A stretch of 42,688 nucleotides of DNA from Microcoleus sp. GA_180221_E-2-1-MAG-45_12 (GCA_020692245.1 JAIMKT010000015.1:304-42991); one strand, 5' to 3'. Positions 16,102-25,754 are shown, counted from the first letter of the stretch. The notes: generated from the letters alone by a model not told the origin. Numbers and translations are program-made.

Positions 16102-18732
16102 ATGAGCTTAGAGTATTATTTTGATGGAGAGAGTAGCGATCGCAAGTCTTTTATTGTGCCGGGAGCCAAACCCCACTACAATCCCGATCGTCCCGGTCAG
16201 GTGGAGCATATTTTTTTAGATTTAACCCTAGAAATTCCCCACGAAAGTTTTAGTGGCACTTGTACCATCACCATCAATCCAGTGCGAGACGGGATTACCA
16301 ATTTCACCCTTGATGCTGTGAATCTCCACATCTACACAGTCAAGGTGGAGTCAGTTCCCCAGAAATTTGACTACGACGGCGAGTTCCTGCAAATTTATCT
16401 CACTCAACCTACCATTGCTGGGCAAGCGTTTAAAGTTGCCATTAATTATGGAGTCGAAAAACCTCAACGAGGTCTGTACTTTATCATTCCCAACTCCCAC
16501 TATCCCCACAAACCTACCCAAGTCTGGACTCAGGGAGAAGATGAAGATTCCCGCTACTGGTTCCCCTGCTTTGACTATCCCGGACAGTTGGCAACCTCCG
16601 AGATTCGGGTAAAAGTTCCCCAGCCTTTGATGGCAATTTCCAATGGTGATTTGATCCACACAGAGGCTCTAGAATCGGGAGAAAGTATTTTTCACTGGTT
16701 CCAAAAACAGGTACATCCCACCTATTTAATGACCCTAGCCGTGGGAGATTTTGCGGAAATTACAGATACATGGCGGGGCAGACCAGTTAATTATTACGTA
16801 GAAAAAGATCGCGTCGCTGAGGGCAAGATCAGTATGGGGAAAACCCCGAAAATGATGGAGTTTCTCAGTGAGAAATTTGGCTATGATTATCCCTTTTCTA
16901 AGTATGCCCAAGTCTGCGTCGATGATTTTATTTTTGGGGGGATGGAAAATACCTCCACGACCCTATTGACCGATCGCTGCTTGATTGATGAACGGGCTGC
17001 CCTTGATAATCGCAGTACGGAAAGTCTAGTTGTCCATGAGCTTTGTCATCAGTGGTTTGGGGATTTAATTGTGATTAAACACTGGTCTCATGCTTGGGTT
17101 AAAGAAGGCATGGCTTCCTATTCTGAGGTGTATTGGACAGATTTTGAATACGGCAAAGATGACGCTGCCTATTATTTGTTAAATGAAGCCCGGAGTTATC
17201 TCGCTGAGGATAGTTCTCGGTATCGCCGCCCCATTGTCACCCATGTGTACCGAGAAGCGATCGAGCTGTACGATCGACACATCTATGAAAAGGGAGCCTG
17301 TGTGTATCACATGATTCGCACGGAGCTAGGGGATGAATTATTCTGGAAAACTATTAAAATCTTCCTCCACGACCACGCTCACCAAACCGTAGAGACTATT
17401 GATCTGATCCGGGCGATCGAAAAAGCTTCGGGGCGGAATTTAATGTTCCTGTTTGATCAGTACGTTTTTCGGGGTGGACATCCTGATTACCAGATTGCCT
17501 ACAGTTGGGATAATGATAGTAAATTGGCAAAAATTACTGTCACCCAAACCCAAGGCAAGCCTGATAAAACTGTGACAGATAACGAATTATTTGATCTAAA
17601 AATCCCCATTGGCTTTGGCTTCGTTGATCAAGATATTGACAAAAGTATTGACAAAGAGGCAGAAACCGCAATCCCCACCTTAAAGACTTTTACCGTGCGG
17701 ATTTATGAAAAGGAACAAAGTTTTTATTTTCCCCTAGAGCAGAAGCCAAGTTTTATTAGTTTTGATCAGGGTAATAATTATCTCAAAACCGTCACCTTAG
17801 AATATGCGCTCCCTGAACTCAAGGCGCAACTCCTCTACGATCCTGACCCCATTTCTCGCATCTATGCTGCCCAAGCCCTAGCCAAGAAAGGCGGATTAGA
17901 GGCGGTGAATACACTGGCAGAAGCTCTAGACAATGACAAATTCTGGGCGGTGCGATCGGAAGTAGCTCAATCCCTTGCCAAAATTAAACTAGACCAAGCC
18001 GGGGCAGCCCTGATTGCTGGTTTACAAGACCCAGAGGCAAGAGTGCGGCGATCGGTGGTTGATGCCCTAGGACAAGTGAAGGATTTGCATAGTTTACAGG
18101 CTGTACAAGGACTTTTAGAAGCCGGGGATCCTAGCTACTACGTGGAGAGTGCTGCGGCTAGAGTTTTGGGTAGCTTGGTGTCGGCAACTCTCAAGGATCA
18201 AGAAGAGCGAGTAATTCACCTCCTCAATCAAGTCCTTCGGGAACGATCGGGCTGGAATGAAATGGTGCGATCGGGAGCTATCACCGGATTAGCCCAGTTA
18301 AAAACTTCGGCAGTGGCGTTAGATTCGATCGTTCCCTACACGAAACTAGGTATTCCCCAACCCCTACGGTTAACCGCCATTCGAGCTTTGGGAGCCGTTT
18401 CCAAAGGGCAGGAACCACCCCAGCTAGAGTTAATCCTCTCCCTGTTGGCAGATTTAGCGAAGGAAACTTTTTTCTTGACTCAACTGGCGGTAGTAGCTTC
18501 CCTAGGACAGATGGAAACCCCGAAAGCCATTGGTATTCTCCAATCCCTCGCCACCCAAACCCCCGATGGTCGAGTCCGCCGAGTTGCCGAAGAAGCGATC
18601 GCCCAAGTCCAGAGCAATATCGGGGCTGACAAAGCCGTGAAACAACTCCGGGAAGAGGTAGATGAACTGAAAAAGGAAAACCAGCAACTCAAAAGTCGTC
18701 TAGAGAACCTAGAAGCTAAAGCTCAAAGCTAG
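16102..18732 (+). CDS. M1 family aminopeptidase with C-terminal HEAT repeats
   Basis: An 876-residue protein. The N-terminal 580 residues are an M1 metallopeptidase. The exopeptidase motif GGMEN is at 279-283 and the zinc site is HELCH at 312-316 with the third ligand Glu335 (HExxH-x18-E), followed by MASYSEVYW. The usual helical C-terminal domain is replaced by HEAT-like repeats (about 585-835), such as DPISRIYAAQALAKKGG, DKFWAVRSEVAQSLAKI and DPEARVRRSVVDALGQV. A short coiled coil follows (KQLREEVDELKKENQQLKSR). The family removes N-terminal residues from peptides. The repeats probably hold a partner or gate the substrate. The gene stands alone, with a 160-bp gap upstream and a convergent msrA downstream. 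Confidence 0.9.
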   Translation: MSLEYYFDGESSDRKSFIVPGAKPHYNPDRPGQVEHIFLDLTLEIPHESFSGTCTITINPVRDGITNFTLDAVNLHIYTVKVESVPQKFDYDGEFLQIYLTQPTIAGQAFKVAINYGVEKPQRGLYFIIPNSHYPHKPTQVWTQGEDEDSRYWFPCFDYPGQLATSEIRVKVPQPLMAISNGDLIHTEALESGESIFHWFQKQVHPTYLMTLAVGDFAEITDTWRGRPVNYYVEKDRVAEGKISMGKTPKMMEFLSEKFGYDYPFSKYAQVCVDDFIFGGMENTSTTLLTDRCLIDERAALDNRSTESLVVHELCHQWFGDLIVIKHWSHAWVKEGMASYSEVYWTDFEYGKDDAAYYLLNEARSYLAEDSSRYRRPIVTHVYREAIELYDRHIYEKGACVYHMIRTELGDELFWKTIKIFLHDHAHQTVETIDLIRAIEKASGRNLMFLFDQYVFRGGHPDYQIAYSWDNDSKLAKITVTQTQGKPDKTVTDNELFDLKIPIGFGFVDQDIDKSIDKEAETAIPTLKTFTVRIYEKEQSFYFPLEQKPSFISFDQGNNYLKTVTLEYALPELKAQLLYDPDPISRIYAAQALAKKGGLEAVNTLAEALDNDKFWAVRSEVAQSLAKIKLDQAGAALIAGLQDPEARVRRSVVDALGQVKDLHSLQAVQGLLEAGDPSYYVESAAARVLGSLVSATLKDQEERVIHLLNQVLRERSGWNEMVRSGAITGLAQLKTSAVALDSIVPYTKLGIPQPLRLTAIRALGAVSKGQEPPQLELILSLLADLAKETFFLTQLAVVASLGQMETPKAIGILQSLATQTPDGRVRRVAEEAIAQVQSNIGADKAVKQLREEVDELKKENQQLKSRLENLEAKAQS

Positions 18733-18751
18733 ATTTCCACTAAATTAAAGA

Positions 18752-18774
18752 GGGCGTAGTAAAGCCTTACGCCC
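18752..18774. terminator. Hairpin between the convergent M1 peptidase and msrA genes
   Basis: GGGCGTA (18752-18758) pairs perfectly with TACGCCC (18768-18774) across a 9-base loop. No long T run follows on either side, so it may be an inefficient terminator or a copy of the dispersed hairpin repeats common in cyanobacteria. It lies 20 bp after the peptidase stop. Confidence 0.45.
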
Positions 18775-18783
18775 CTACTACTA

Positions 18784-18824
18784 CTTGACACTCCACGTCT
18801 AAAGAGCATGGGATTCTTAGACAG
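18784..18824. mobile_element. Probable relic of an IS200/IS605-family end
   Basis: The sequence CTTGACACTCCACGTC, then taaagagcatggg, then ATTCTTAG resembles the right end of IS200/IS605-type elements. In those, a CTTGACACTC block precedes a short hairpin and ends in a GGGATTCTTxG block. The hairpin here is imperfect (CCACGTC against an interrupted AGCATGG). No tnpA or tnpB reading frame is nearby, so only an end remains. It could also be coincidence. Confidence 0.4.
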
Positions 18825-18861
18825 GGCTGGCAATACCCTACTTGGTCTAATTTTCGATAGG

Positions 18862-19521
18862 TTAACTGGGGTGAGCGATCGCCTCCTCTGGGAAAGCTAC
18901 CTTCGTGCCGCCTAAGCCACAATAACCACCGGGATTTTTGGCTAAGTATTGTTGGTGATAGTCCTCGGCGTAGTAAAACTCTGGGGCGGGAATAATTTCT
19001 GTGGTGATTTCTCCTAAGCCTGCTGCTGTCAACTTGGGCTGATAGGCACTCCGAGAAGATTCGGCCAATTGTTTTTGGGCTGGGGAATAGTAGTAAATTC
19101 CAGAGCGGTACTGAGTTCCCTTGTCATTCCCTTGGCGCATTCCTTGGGTGGGGTTGTGGCTTTCCCAAAACACTTTGAGTAGAGTCGTGTAGCTCACCAC
19201 TTGGGGATCAAAAACTACGAGAACTACCTCATTATGCCCAGTCATTCCTGAGCAAACTTCCTGATAGGTAGGGTTGGGGGTGACTCCCGCAGCGTAGCCC
19301 ACCGCCGTGCTGTACACGCCCTCCTGTTGCCAAAATTTTCGCTCAGCGCCCCAAAAGCATCCCAAACCAAAAATTGCTTGCTCTAAACCAGCAGGGAAGG
19401 GGGGTTGGAGAGGATTGCCATTAACGTAGTGTTTTGCCGGAACAGGCATGGGGGTCGATCGACCGGGTAAGGCTTGATCTGGGGAAGGCATCGCTGTTTT
19501 TTTACCAAATCCAAATATCAT
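18862..19521 (-). CDS. msrA: Peptide methionine sulfoxide reductase A
   Basis: About 219 residues. The catalytic motif GCFWGAE is present with Cys55 (counted from MIFGFGKK), and the family blocks [18 protein letters not shown] and [15 protein letters not shown] follow. The enzyme reduces methionine-S-sulfoxide, free or in proteins, and is recharged by thioredoxin. The 45-residue N-terminal extension ([18 protein letters not shown]) is usual in cyanobacterial and plant forms. I prefer the internal ATG at 19521 to the one at 19533, because relatives begin with this FGFGKK segment. The gene is divergent from patX and shares a 284-bp upstream region with it. Confidence 0.93.
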   Translation of the reverse strand: MIFGFGKKTAMPSPDQALPGRSTPMPVPAKHYVNGNPLQPPFPAGLEQAIFGLGCFWGAERKFWQQEGVYSTAVGYAAGVTPNPTYQEVCSGMTGHNEVVLVVFDPQVVSYTTLLKVFWESHNPTQGMRQGNDKGTQYRSGIYYYSPAQKQLAESSRSAYQPKLTAAGLGEITTEIIPAPEFYYAEDYHQQYLAKNPGGYCGLGGTKVAFPEEAIAHPS

Positions 19522-19713
19522 AGTCAGCTCCAAATTCTCTGGGTAATATCTTGGTTATTCTTGTGCTTACATTCTTAACTATCCCTAATATAACGTGATC
19601 CAACTTGAGTTTTCAAAACTTCAGGATTGACGATCGTGAACCCAGATTGATCATCAATAAAATATTTTTTAGTCAAAGGATATTTAAGAATTACAGGCAA
19701 TTTTTAGAGAGAT

Positions 19714-19727
19714 ATCTCGATCGAGAT
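19714..19727. promoter_or_regulatory. Perfect 14-bp palindrome upstream of patX
   Basis: ATCTCGATCGAGAT is fully self-complementary and lies 78 bp before the patX ATG, in the msrA-patX divergent region. Its centre contains CGATCG, which is over-represented in this genome, so part of the symmetry may be trivial. It could be an operator for either gene. Confidence 0.3.
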
Positions 19728-19764
19728 TAATCTTTTTTCGAGCTTATCCCGATAGAGACAGAAA

Positions 19765-19800
19765 ACTCCGTATCAGGTATATAGCAACCTGACCCGGAGT
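19765..19800 (+). promoter_or_regulatory. Hairpin that encloses the patX Shine-Dalgarno sequence
   Basis: ACTCCG (19765-19770) pairs with CGGAGT (19795-19800). After a symmetric two-base mismatch (TA against CC), TCAGGT (19773-19778) pairs with ACCTGA (19787-19792), leaving an 8-base loop ATATAGCA. Twelve base pairs form in two perfect blocks. The outer 3' arm contains GGAG (19796-19799), which sits six bases before the ATG at 19806 and is the only credible ribosome binding site. If transcribed, the stem would hide it. It could instead act in DNA as an operator. Confidence 0.75.
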
Positions 19801-19805
19801 AAATT

Positions 19806-20015
19806 ATGCGTACCTATACCTCTATCATTTTGTTGGCTCTAGTTTCAAGTTCCTTGGCAATTTTTTCTGCCCAATCTCCTACTGCCCAAACTAGCAAAAT
19901 TTCTGGAGAATTAGTCTCAATTCAAATTGAGCAACAGGGAGATAAGGCTCCCCACCGGGGTAGCGGTCGTCGTCAGTTCTTCCAATCGCAGACCTATAAA
20001 GCCACAAACATTTAG
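19806..20015 (+). CDS. patX: PatX-type secreted RGSGR peptide precursor
   Basis: A 69-residue protein with an N-terminal signal sequence (RTYTSIILLALVSSSLAIFSAQS; hydrophobic core about residues 6-20, cleavage likely after the AQS/AQT region). The C-terminal half contains HRGSGR at residues 50-55 (codons 19953-19970), followed by RQFF. RGSGR is the active pentapeptide of PatS, and HRGSGR within a short exported protein is the hallmark of the PatX family. That family is associated with HetR in filamentous cyanobacteria. Processed peptide is thought to be imported or transferred between cells and to bind HetR, promoting its turnover and loss of DNA binding. The gene has its own hairpin leader and terminator, and hetR follows 565 bp later. 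The call is strong because motif, signal and neighbour agree. Confidence 0.9.
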   Translation: MRTYTSIILLALVSSSLAIFSAQSPTAQTSKISGELVSIQIEQQGDKAPHRGSGRRQFFQSQTYKATNI

Positions 20016-20043
20016 CTTTTAACTAGCACTCAAAAACTAAATT

Positions 20044-20064
20044 CCACCCTTGAGGTGGTTTTTT
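20044..20064 (+). terminator. Rho-independent terminator of patX
   Basis: CCACC (20044-20048) pairs with GGTGG (20054-20058) across the loop CTTGA and is followed by six T residues. It lies 29 bp after the patX stop and separates patX from hetR transcriptionally. Confidence 0.85.
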
Positions 20065-21480
<1,416 letters not shown>

Positions 21481-21481
21481 T

Positions 21482-21702
21482 CAGTGAACAGTGAACAGTT
21501 ATCAGGTGGATGGCTTCGATTCAGTTGGCTCCTTTCGACTTCTCTCAAGGCAAATCGCTCACTGACCAACGCTCAACCAGCGATAATAGTTGTGGATTTC
21601 GGGAAATTGGATCAGAGATATTTCTTATCCTAAACTCACATCAGTTAAAGAAGACCAATAAAGATATTTCACTGATAACTGATAACTGTTCACTGTTTAC
21701 TG
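21482..21702. repeat. 221-bp element with 24-bp terminal inverted repeats
   Basis: The left end (21482-21505, starting CAGTGAACAG and ending AGTTATCAG) is the reverse complement of the right end (21679-21702) with one mismatch in 24. The ends are built of the same heptamers as the repeat at about 1932. The interior contains a stretch like gcttcgattcagttggctc and ctttcgacttctctcaag, of the dispersed cyanobacterial type, and no credible gene (a 76-codon frame there is spurious). It starts one base after the hetR stop and overlaps the mltA stop. It looks like a small non-autonomous repeat of MITE type. Confidence 0.7.
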
Positions 21703-22860
21703 TTTCAACACTAGGTAATAAAGTTCTCCAGTATCTGTGACGACCCCGGCTCGATCGCCCGCTAGTTCCCCAGTTCCGAGGAAAATATCTACCCTTCCTG
21801 CCCCGATAATAGCTCCCCCGGTATCTTGATCGAGGACAAATCGATCGACCAGTTGTTTTTCTAGTTTGCCCTCTGGGGTGGGAAAGGGAACTTGAGTGTG
21901 AATCAGGGCTAAGGCTCCGGGAGGCATGAGAGTTTTATCTGTGGCAATGGAGCGATCGGTAGTGACGGGAACCCCTAAACTCCCGATGGCTGGGGATCCA
22001 TTGGTTTCTCGAAAGAATACATAGCTGGGATTGCGGGGCAGATATTCCGTCATGGCTTCGGGATGTTGCTGAAAATAGGTCACAATCACGGGCAAAGTTA
22101 AACCTTCTAGAGGGAAAACCCCATCCCGGACTAGTTCTCGCCCCATGCTGACATAGTTATAACTAGTTTTGCCAGCATAGCCGATGGACTTAATTTCGCC
22201 ATTGGGAAACCGGAGCCGGGCGGAGCCTTGGACATGGACGAGGTAGGCTTGAAAACGATCGCGCAGCCAAGCAATTTCTAAACCTTGCAGGGGGCCATTC
22301 GTACCTGTACCATCTTTGCCTTCAATTTCTAGACGGCTGGGGTTGCCTTGGAGATTTTGAGGAAGCCGATAGAGGGGATAGCGGTATTCGGCGGTGGGGA
22401 CAGGGCTGGCGGCGTAGATGGGTTCAAAATAGGCGGTAAACTGCACCGTCCCTTGATTGTCTCTGCCGATGGATTTGTACCAACTAAATTCTCGTTGTAC
22501 TGCTTCTTGGAGTTCTCTGGGAGTTTGGGATATTTCTACTAGATCCCGGAATCTTTGCACCGAAGCAAGGACTCGATCGAGCTTTAATCCATGCACGCTA
22601 TTCTCGTAGGCTCTCACCGCCCGGTCTGTTTTTAAGTACGCAAGGCTGTGGTCGATCGCCGTTAATAGATTTTCCTTATCTCCCGTAAGATTGGCAGGAT
22701 TACCCCAAATTTGCTCATCAAAGCCAAGATTTTGTTGTCCTGGGGGATCGATCGACTGTAGTGGAGTCATCGCAGCTAGAGTTAGGGAGCCGTAGCCAAG
22801 GATCAGCATTGCCATCCCCACACCCAGCCAAATCAAAAACTTTTTAACTTTTTTCGCCAT
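21697..22860 (-). CDS. mltA: Membrane-bound lytic murein transglycosylase A
   Basis: About 387 residues from MAKKVKKFLIW. An N-terminal membrane helix (about 7-30) precedes a periplasmic MltA domain (FTAYFEPIYAASPVPTAEYRYPLY; VHVQGSARLRFPNG; GYAGKTSYNYVSMGR). The C-terminal 3D domain has the signature aspartates, in VDRFVLDQDTGGAIIGAGRVDIFLGTGELAGDRAG. The enzyme cleaves peptidoglycan with formation of 1,6-anhydromuramic acid. I chose the internal Met over the one 12 codons earlier because the positive residues and helix start there. The last codon (Gln) and the TAA stop lie within the terminal inverted repeat of the neighbouring element, so the repeat supplies the end of this gene. Confidence 0.92.
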   Translation of the reverse strand: MAKKVKKFLIWLGVGMAMLILGYGSLTLAAMTPLQSIDPPGQQNLGFDEQIWGNPANLTGDKENLLTAIDHSLAYLKTDRAVRAYENSVHGLKLDRVLASVQRFRDLVEISQTPRELQEAVQREFSWYKSIGRDNQGTVQFTAYFEPIYAASPVPTAEYRYPLYRLPQNLQGNPSRLEIEGKDGTGTNGPLQGLEIAWLRDRFQAYLVHVQGSARLRFPNGEIKSIGYAGKTSYNYVSMGRELVRDGVFPLEGLTLPVIVTYFQQHPEAMTEYLPRNPSYVFFRETNGSPAIGSLGVPVTTDRSIATDKTLMPPGALALIHTQVPFPTPEGKLEKQLVDRFVLDQDTGGAIIGAGRVDIFLGTGELAGDRAGVVTDTGELYYLVLKQ

Positions 22861-23167
22861 AGAACTTCGCCATAAAAAACTATAAAAACCCAGCATAAAC
22901 CCAAAAACTAAAAAAGCCAGAGAAAACTAGAATAAACTATCCTATCTTCCCCAGCTAATGAGAAAAAGCTGAACTATGCTGAATATTCTGAGCATTAATA
23001 TCTTTCACAAGACTTCTAATCTAGATGTTGATCATCAGGAAATTTTCTAGAGAGCGGGGAGAGTCGACTTAATATATTTAACTTGTTTCATCTATTCCCC
23101 GACTTCCTCAAGACCACAACAGAGCTTTACTCAAAGCATTAATTAGAACTAGATAATTAGAACTAGA
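22861..23167. other. Non-coding gap between mltA and prk
   Basis: This is 307 bases downstream of prk and upstream of mltA, both on the minus strand. I see no reading frame above about 25 codons and no convincing intrinsic terminator for prk. The mltA promoter should lie here. Confidence 0.3.
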
Positions 23168-24172
23168 CTAAACTTTTGCTACTAATTGAGGAGCTTCAGC
23201 CGTCAGATGTTCATAGGTTGCCCGCATTTTCAAGCCTACCAACACTTGGAACAAGCCAGTCCCGTTATTAGAACCCGGATAATCCTTATGTTTCAAGAGG
23301 AGTTCTGTCATTTCCCCTTGATACTTAGCGGAAGTATTGCTGAGATGGCGCTCCACGTAGATCAATTCCTCAAGATTCTGAAATTCTCCATCCACTTCCA
23401 AGAGAGATACTTCATTCCCCATGTAGTTATCGGGACCATAGAACATTTTCAATCCGGGGTAGTTACAGGTGAGCTTCCGACCGCAGGGCTGCCAATGAAT
23501 AGTAGAACCTTGATCAAATAGGTATACCGAGTCAAAGTTTTCTACGCCTTCTTTTTGAACCAGACGTACCCGCAGAATTTTCCCTTCTTTATCATCGGGA
23601 ATCAATTGAGTCGGCAATACTTGAATGACGACATCAGCAAATTCTTTTTGGGGTTCAATGTAGGCAGTAAAGTCTGGACGACGAGAATTAATTGCGGCTA
23701 GAACATCTTCGTAACGATGCCCCCGTTCGGCCATATCTCGCTGAATTTTCCAAGTAACTTTAACTTCATCACTAATATCTAGATAGACGCTAAAATCTAT
23801 TAGATCCCGCACCCGTTTATCGTAGAGGGGATGCAGCCCTTCAATCACAATAATTTTGTTGGGGGCAATTTTTTCTGGGGGATCAAGTTCACCAGTTTCG
23901 TGATTATAAATAGGCTTATCAATGATTTCGCCTTCCTTGAGAGCTTTGATTTGCTCATACATCAGGTCAAAATTGTTCGCTCTAGGATCAAGGGCAGTAA
24001 TAGCCTGTTCCTTGCGTTGTTTGCGATCGAGACAGTGGTAGTCATCTAGACAGATCACTGTCATTAATTCTGCTCCGAATAGGTCTATCAATCGACGGAG
24101 AAAGGTGGACTTGCCGCATCCAGAATCCCCCGCCACACCAATTATTACCACACGATCCAGCTTAGTGGTCAT
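23168..24172 (-). CDS. prk: Phosphoribulokinase
   Basis: A 334-residue Calvin-cycle enzyme that phosphorylates ribulose-5-phosphate to ribulose-1,5-bisphosphate. The P-loop GDSGCGKST is at 15-23. The thiol-switch cysteines are present: Cys19 in the P-loop and Cys41, and the C-terminal pair Cys230/Cys236 in WQPCGRKLTCNYPG. These suit thioredoxin control and formation of the GAPDH-CP12-PRK complex. DDYHCLDR (43-50) and VIEGLHPLYD are family blocks. The length matches cyanobacterial enzymes. The gene is monocistronic, with long gaps on both sides. Confidence 0.97.
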   Translation of the reverse strand: MTTKLDRVVIIGVAGDSGCGKSTFLRRLIDLFGAELMTVICLDDYHCLDRKQRKEQAITALDPRANNFDLMYEQIKALKEGEIIDKPIYNHETGELDPPEKIAPNKIIVIEGLHPLYDKRVRDLIDFSVYLDISDEVKVTWKIQRDMAERGHRYEDVLAAINSRRPDFTAYIEPQKEFADVVIQVLPTQLIPDDKEGKILRVRLVQKEGVENFDSVYLFDQGSTIHWQPCGRKLTCNYPGLKMFYGPDNYMGNEVSLLEVDGEFQNLEELIYVERHLSNTSAKYQGEMTELLLKHKDYPGSNNGTGLFQVLVGLKMRATYEHLTAEAPQLVAKV

Positions 24173-24756
24173 AGCTTTCCTCTAATACAAATTTTATTCT
24201 TAGACTATTTTTCAGCAAGTTTATTTTAAGCCCCCTCAGTCATCTCAGGGTGCTTGCTCTAGGTTATAGGCAAGGCAGGCGAATTAAATGTTTTTTTTAC
24301 TAGCTGTATTAAAATCAGATTTTACCAAAAGGGGATCATCTCCACAAGGCTCAAACAATAGGGAATTAAAGAAATTCTTAAAATTGCTGCTGTTGTTATA
24401 AATATCTAAAAAGCGATCGAGTTAATCAAATCCCCAAAAAAACTTTGAGAAATCTTTAACTTCCCAACAAAATATTCTCTGAAATCCAAAGTCCAAAGTC
24501 CAAACCCTAGTGACCCAATAAACTTACACGCCAACTACCAAGGGCAAAGGACATAACTACTGTATCTCCAAGGGGATAGGAAAAGAGGATGGTGGGGAAA
24601 AGCCCAAATACAGCATTAAGAGTAAAATCTACTTCTGAGTAATCTAACTAGCTACTGCCTTGAGACCAGCCAACAATTTCCCAAAATTCAGGATGGTTTT
24701 GTGCAGCCTTTAACTGGATTTGCTTTTGGGTGAATAAACGGGAAACATTTACATGA
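24173..24756. other. Non-coding region between prk and tRNA-Leu
   Basis: This is 584 bases with no reading frame that resembles a gene. The part next to prk must carry its promoter. A small tandem repeat of CCAAAGT occurs at about 24487-24501. No structured RNA or repeat family is recognised. Confidence 0.3.
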
Positions 24757-24839
24757 TGGGGGTGGCGAGACTCGAACTCGCACGAGGTTGCCCTCAACGG
24801 ATTTTAAGTCCGTTGCGTCTACCATTCCGCCACACCCCC
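24757..24839 (-). tRNA. trnL-UAA: tRNA-Leu (UAA), intronless
   Basis: Read on the minus strand, the sequence folds into a class II cloverleaf. The acceptor stem GGGGGTG pairs with CACCCCC. The D-arm contains GCGGAATGGTAGACGC. The anticodon stem AACGGA/TCCGTT holds the loop CTTAAAA with anticodon UAA (24804-24806). A long variable arm (TGAGGGCAACCTCG) and the T-loop GTTCGAGTC follow. The discriminator base is A, and CCA is not encoded. Many cyanobacteria carry a group I intron after the first anticodon base of this gene; here the anticodon is uninterrupted. Confidence 0.95.
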
Positions 24840-25016
24840 ATGGTGAATTCAAGCTGTATAGTCTAGATAATTGATTTAGACAGTTAATCTAGGCAATGAA
24901 TTTCGGTAGATTTCTATTGTTACACAAATGGGGTTAAAATTAGCACTAGCCATCAACCATAAACAAAAATTTGATGGATATTTAGTAAATATTTAGCAGA
25001 TCTTCATCAGAAATCT

Positions 25017-25232
25017 ATGGAAATTACCTTGTTGCTGTATGTTGTTTTGGCTGGAACTTATCTGGCTGTTGTCCCATTCCTAACCTATGCTTACCTCAAG
25101 ACTCGCTGGTATGTGGCTAGTGCCTGGGAACGAGGGTTTATGTATTTTCTGGTGTTCTTTTTCTTCCCCGGATTATTGCTCCTCTCGCCTTTCCTCAATT
25201 TTCGTCCCCAACGGCGACAGATTCCTGGCTAG
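25017..25232 (+). CDS. ndhL: NAD(P)H-quinone oxidoreductase subunit L
   Basis: A 71-residue protein with two membrane helices and the NdhL signature [40 protein letters not shown]. NdhL is a small membrane subunit specific to the photosynthetic NDH-1 complex, which serves respiration, cyclic electron flow and CO2 uptake. It is followed by a DUF3007 gene (104 bp) and then trpA, an order I recognise as common in cyanobacteria. The ATG start is the only one that keeps the full first helix. Confidence 0.93.
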   Translation: MEITLLLYVVLAGTYLAVVPFLTYAYLKTRWYVASAWERGFMYFLVFFFFPGLLLLSPFLNFRPQRRQIPG

Positions 25233-25336
25233 GGTGTCTTAATCTATTGAGAATGAATTACAGCGATAATTAACGTAGATAGTTTTGAAATTGATTTTCG
25301 GGCTACTTTGTTTGGGTGAATTTGTAGGTGAAGAAC

Positions 25337-25648
25337 ATGCGGCGGATTGATGCGATCGCAATCGGGGTAGGGATATTTCTCTTTGGGGGAATAGCTTACG
25401 GTTTATTGCAAGTTGGGGGGCTAGACAGCACTCAAGCGGGAATTTGGAGCCAAGCCGCTTTGGTTTTGGGTTTGCTAGTTTGGCTCCTGACTTATTTGGT
25501 TCGGGTCGGCAATAAAAATATGACCTACAATCAGCAGCGCAATGAGTATGAAGAGGCGATGATTTCCAAACGCTTGGCAGAGATGACTCCAGAGGAGTTG
25601 GCAAAACTGCAAGCAGAAATTGAGATAGAAAAAAATAAAAGCTCTTAA
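25337..25648 (+). CDS. DUF3007 family membrane protein
   Basis: About 103 residues: two membrane helices (about 5-25 and 38-60), then a charged, helical C-terminal tail (MTYNQQRNEYEEAMISKRLAEM and TPEELAKLQAEIE). This is the DUF3007 layout, known in cyanobacteria and plastid-bearing plants. The function is unsettled. I take the ATG at 25337 rather than the GTG at 25328, because AGG lies eight bases before it and the preceding MKN adds nothing. Its position between ndhL and trpA is conserved and suggests, but does not show, a link to NDH-1. Confidence 0.8.
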   Translation: MRRIDAIAIGVGIFLFGGIAYGLLQVGGLDSTQAGIWSQAALVLGLLVWLLTYLVRVGNKNMTYNQQRNEYEEAMISKRLAEMTPEELAKLQAEIEIEKNKSS

Positions 25649-25754
25649 AGATAAAGGCTTATACAGATGTCTGAAAAGTTTCAGGCGACTAAAGACTTAC
25701 CTTGCTGGATAAATCGGTGAAGCTCAGTCAAGCAGTTGCAACTACAAGAACAAA

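Noticed and set aside
21510-21740. 76-codon plus-strand ORF after hetR
   Set aside because: It lies inside the inverted-repeat element and the end of mltA, has no recognisable domain, and its composition follows the repeat.
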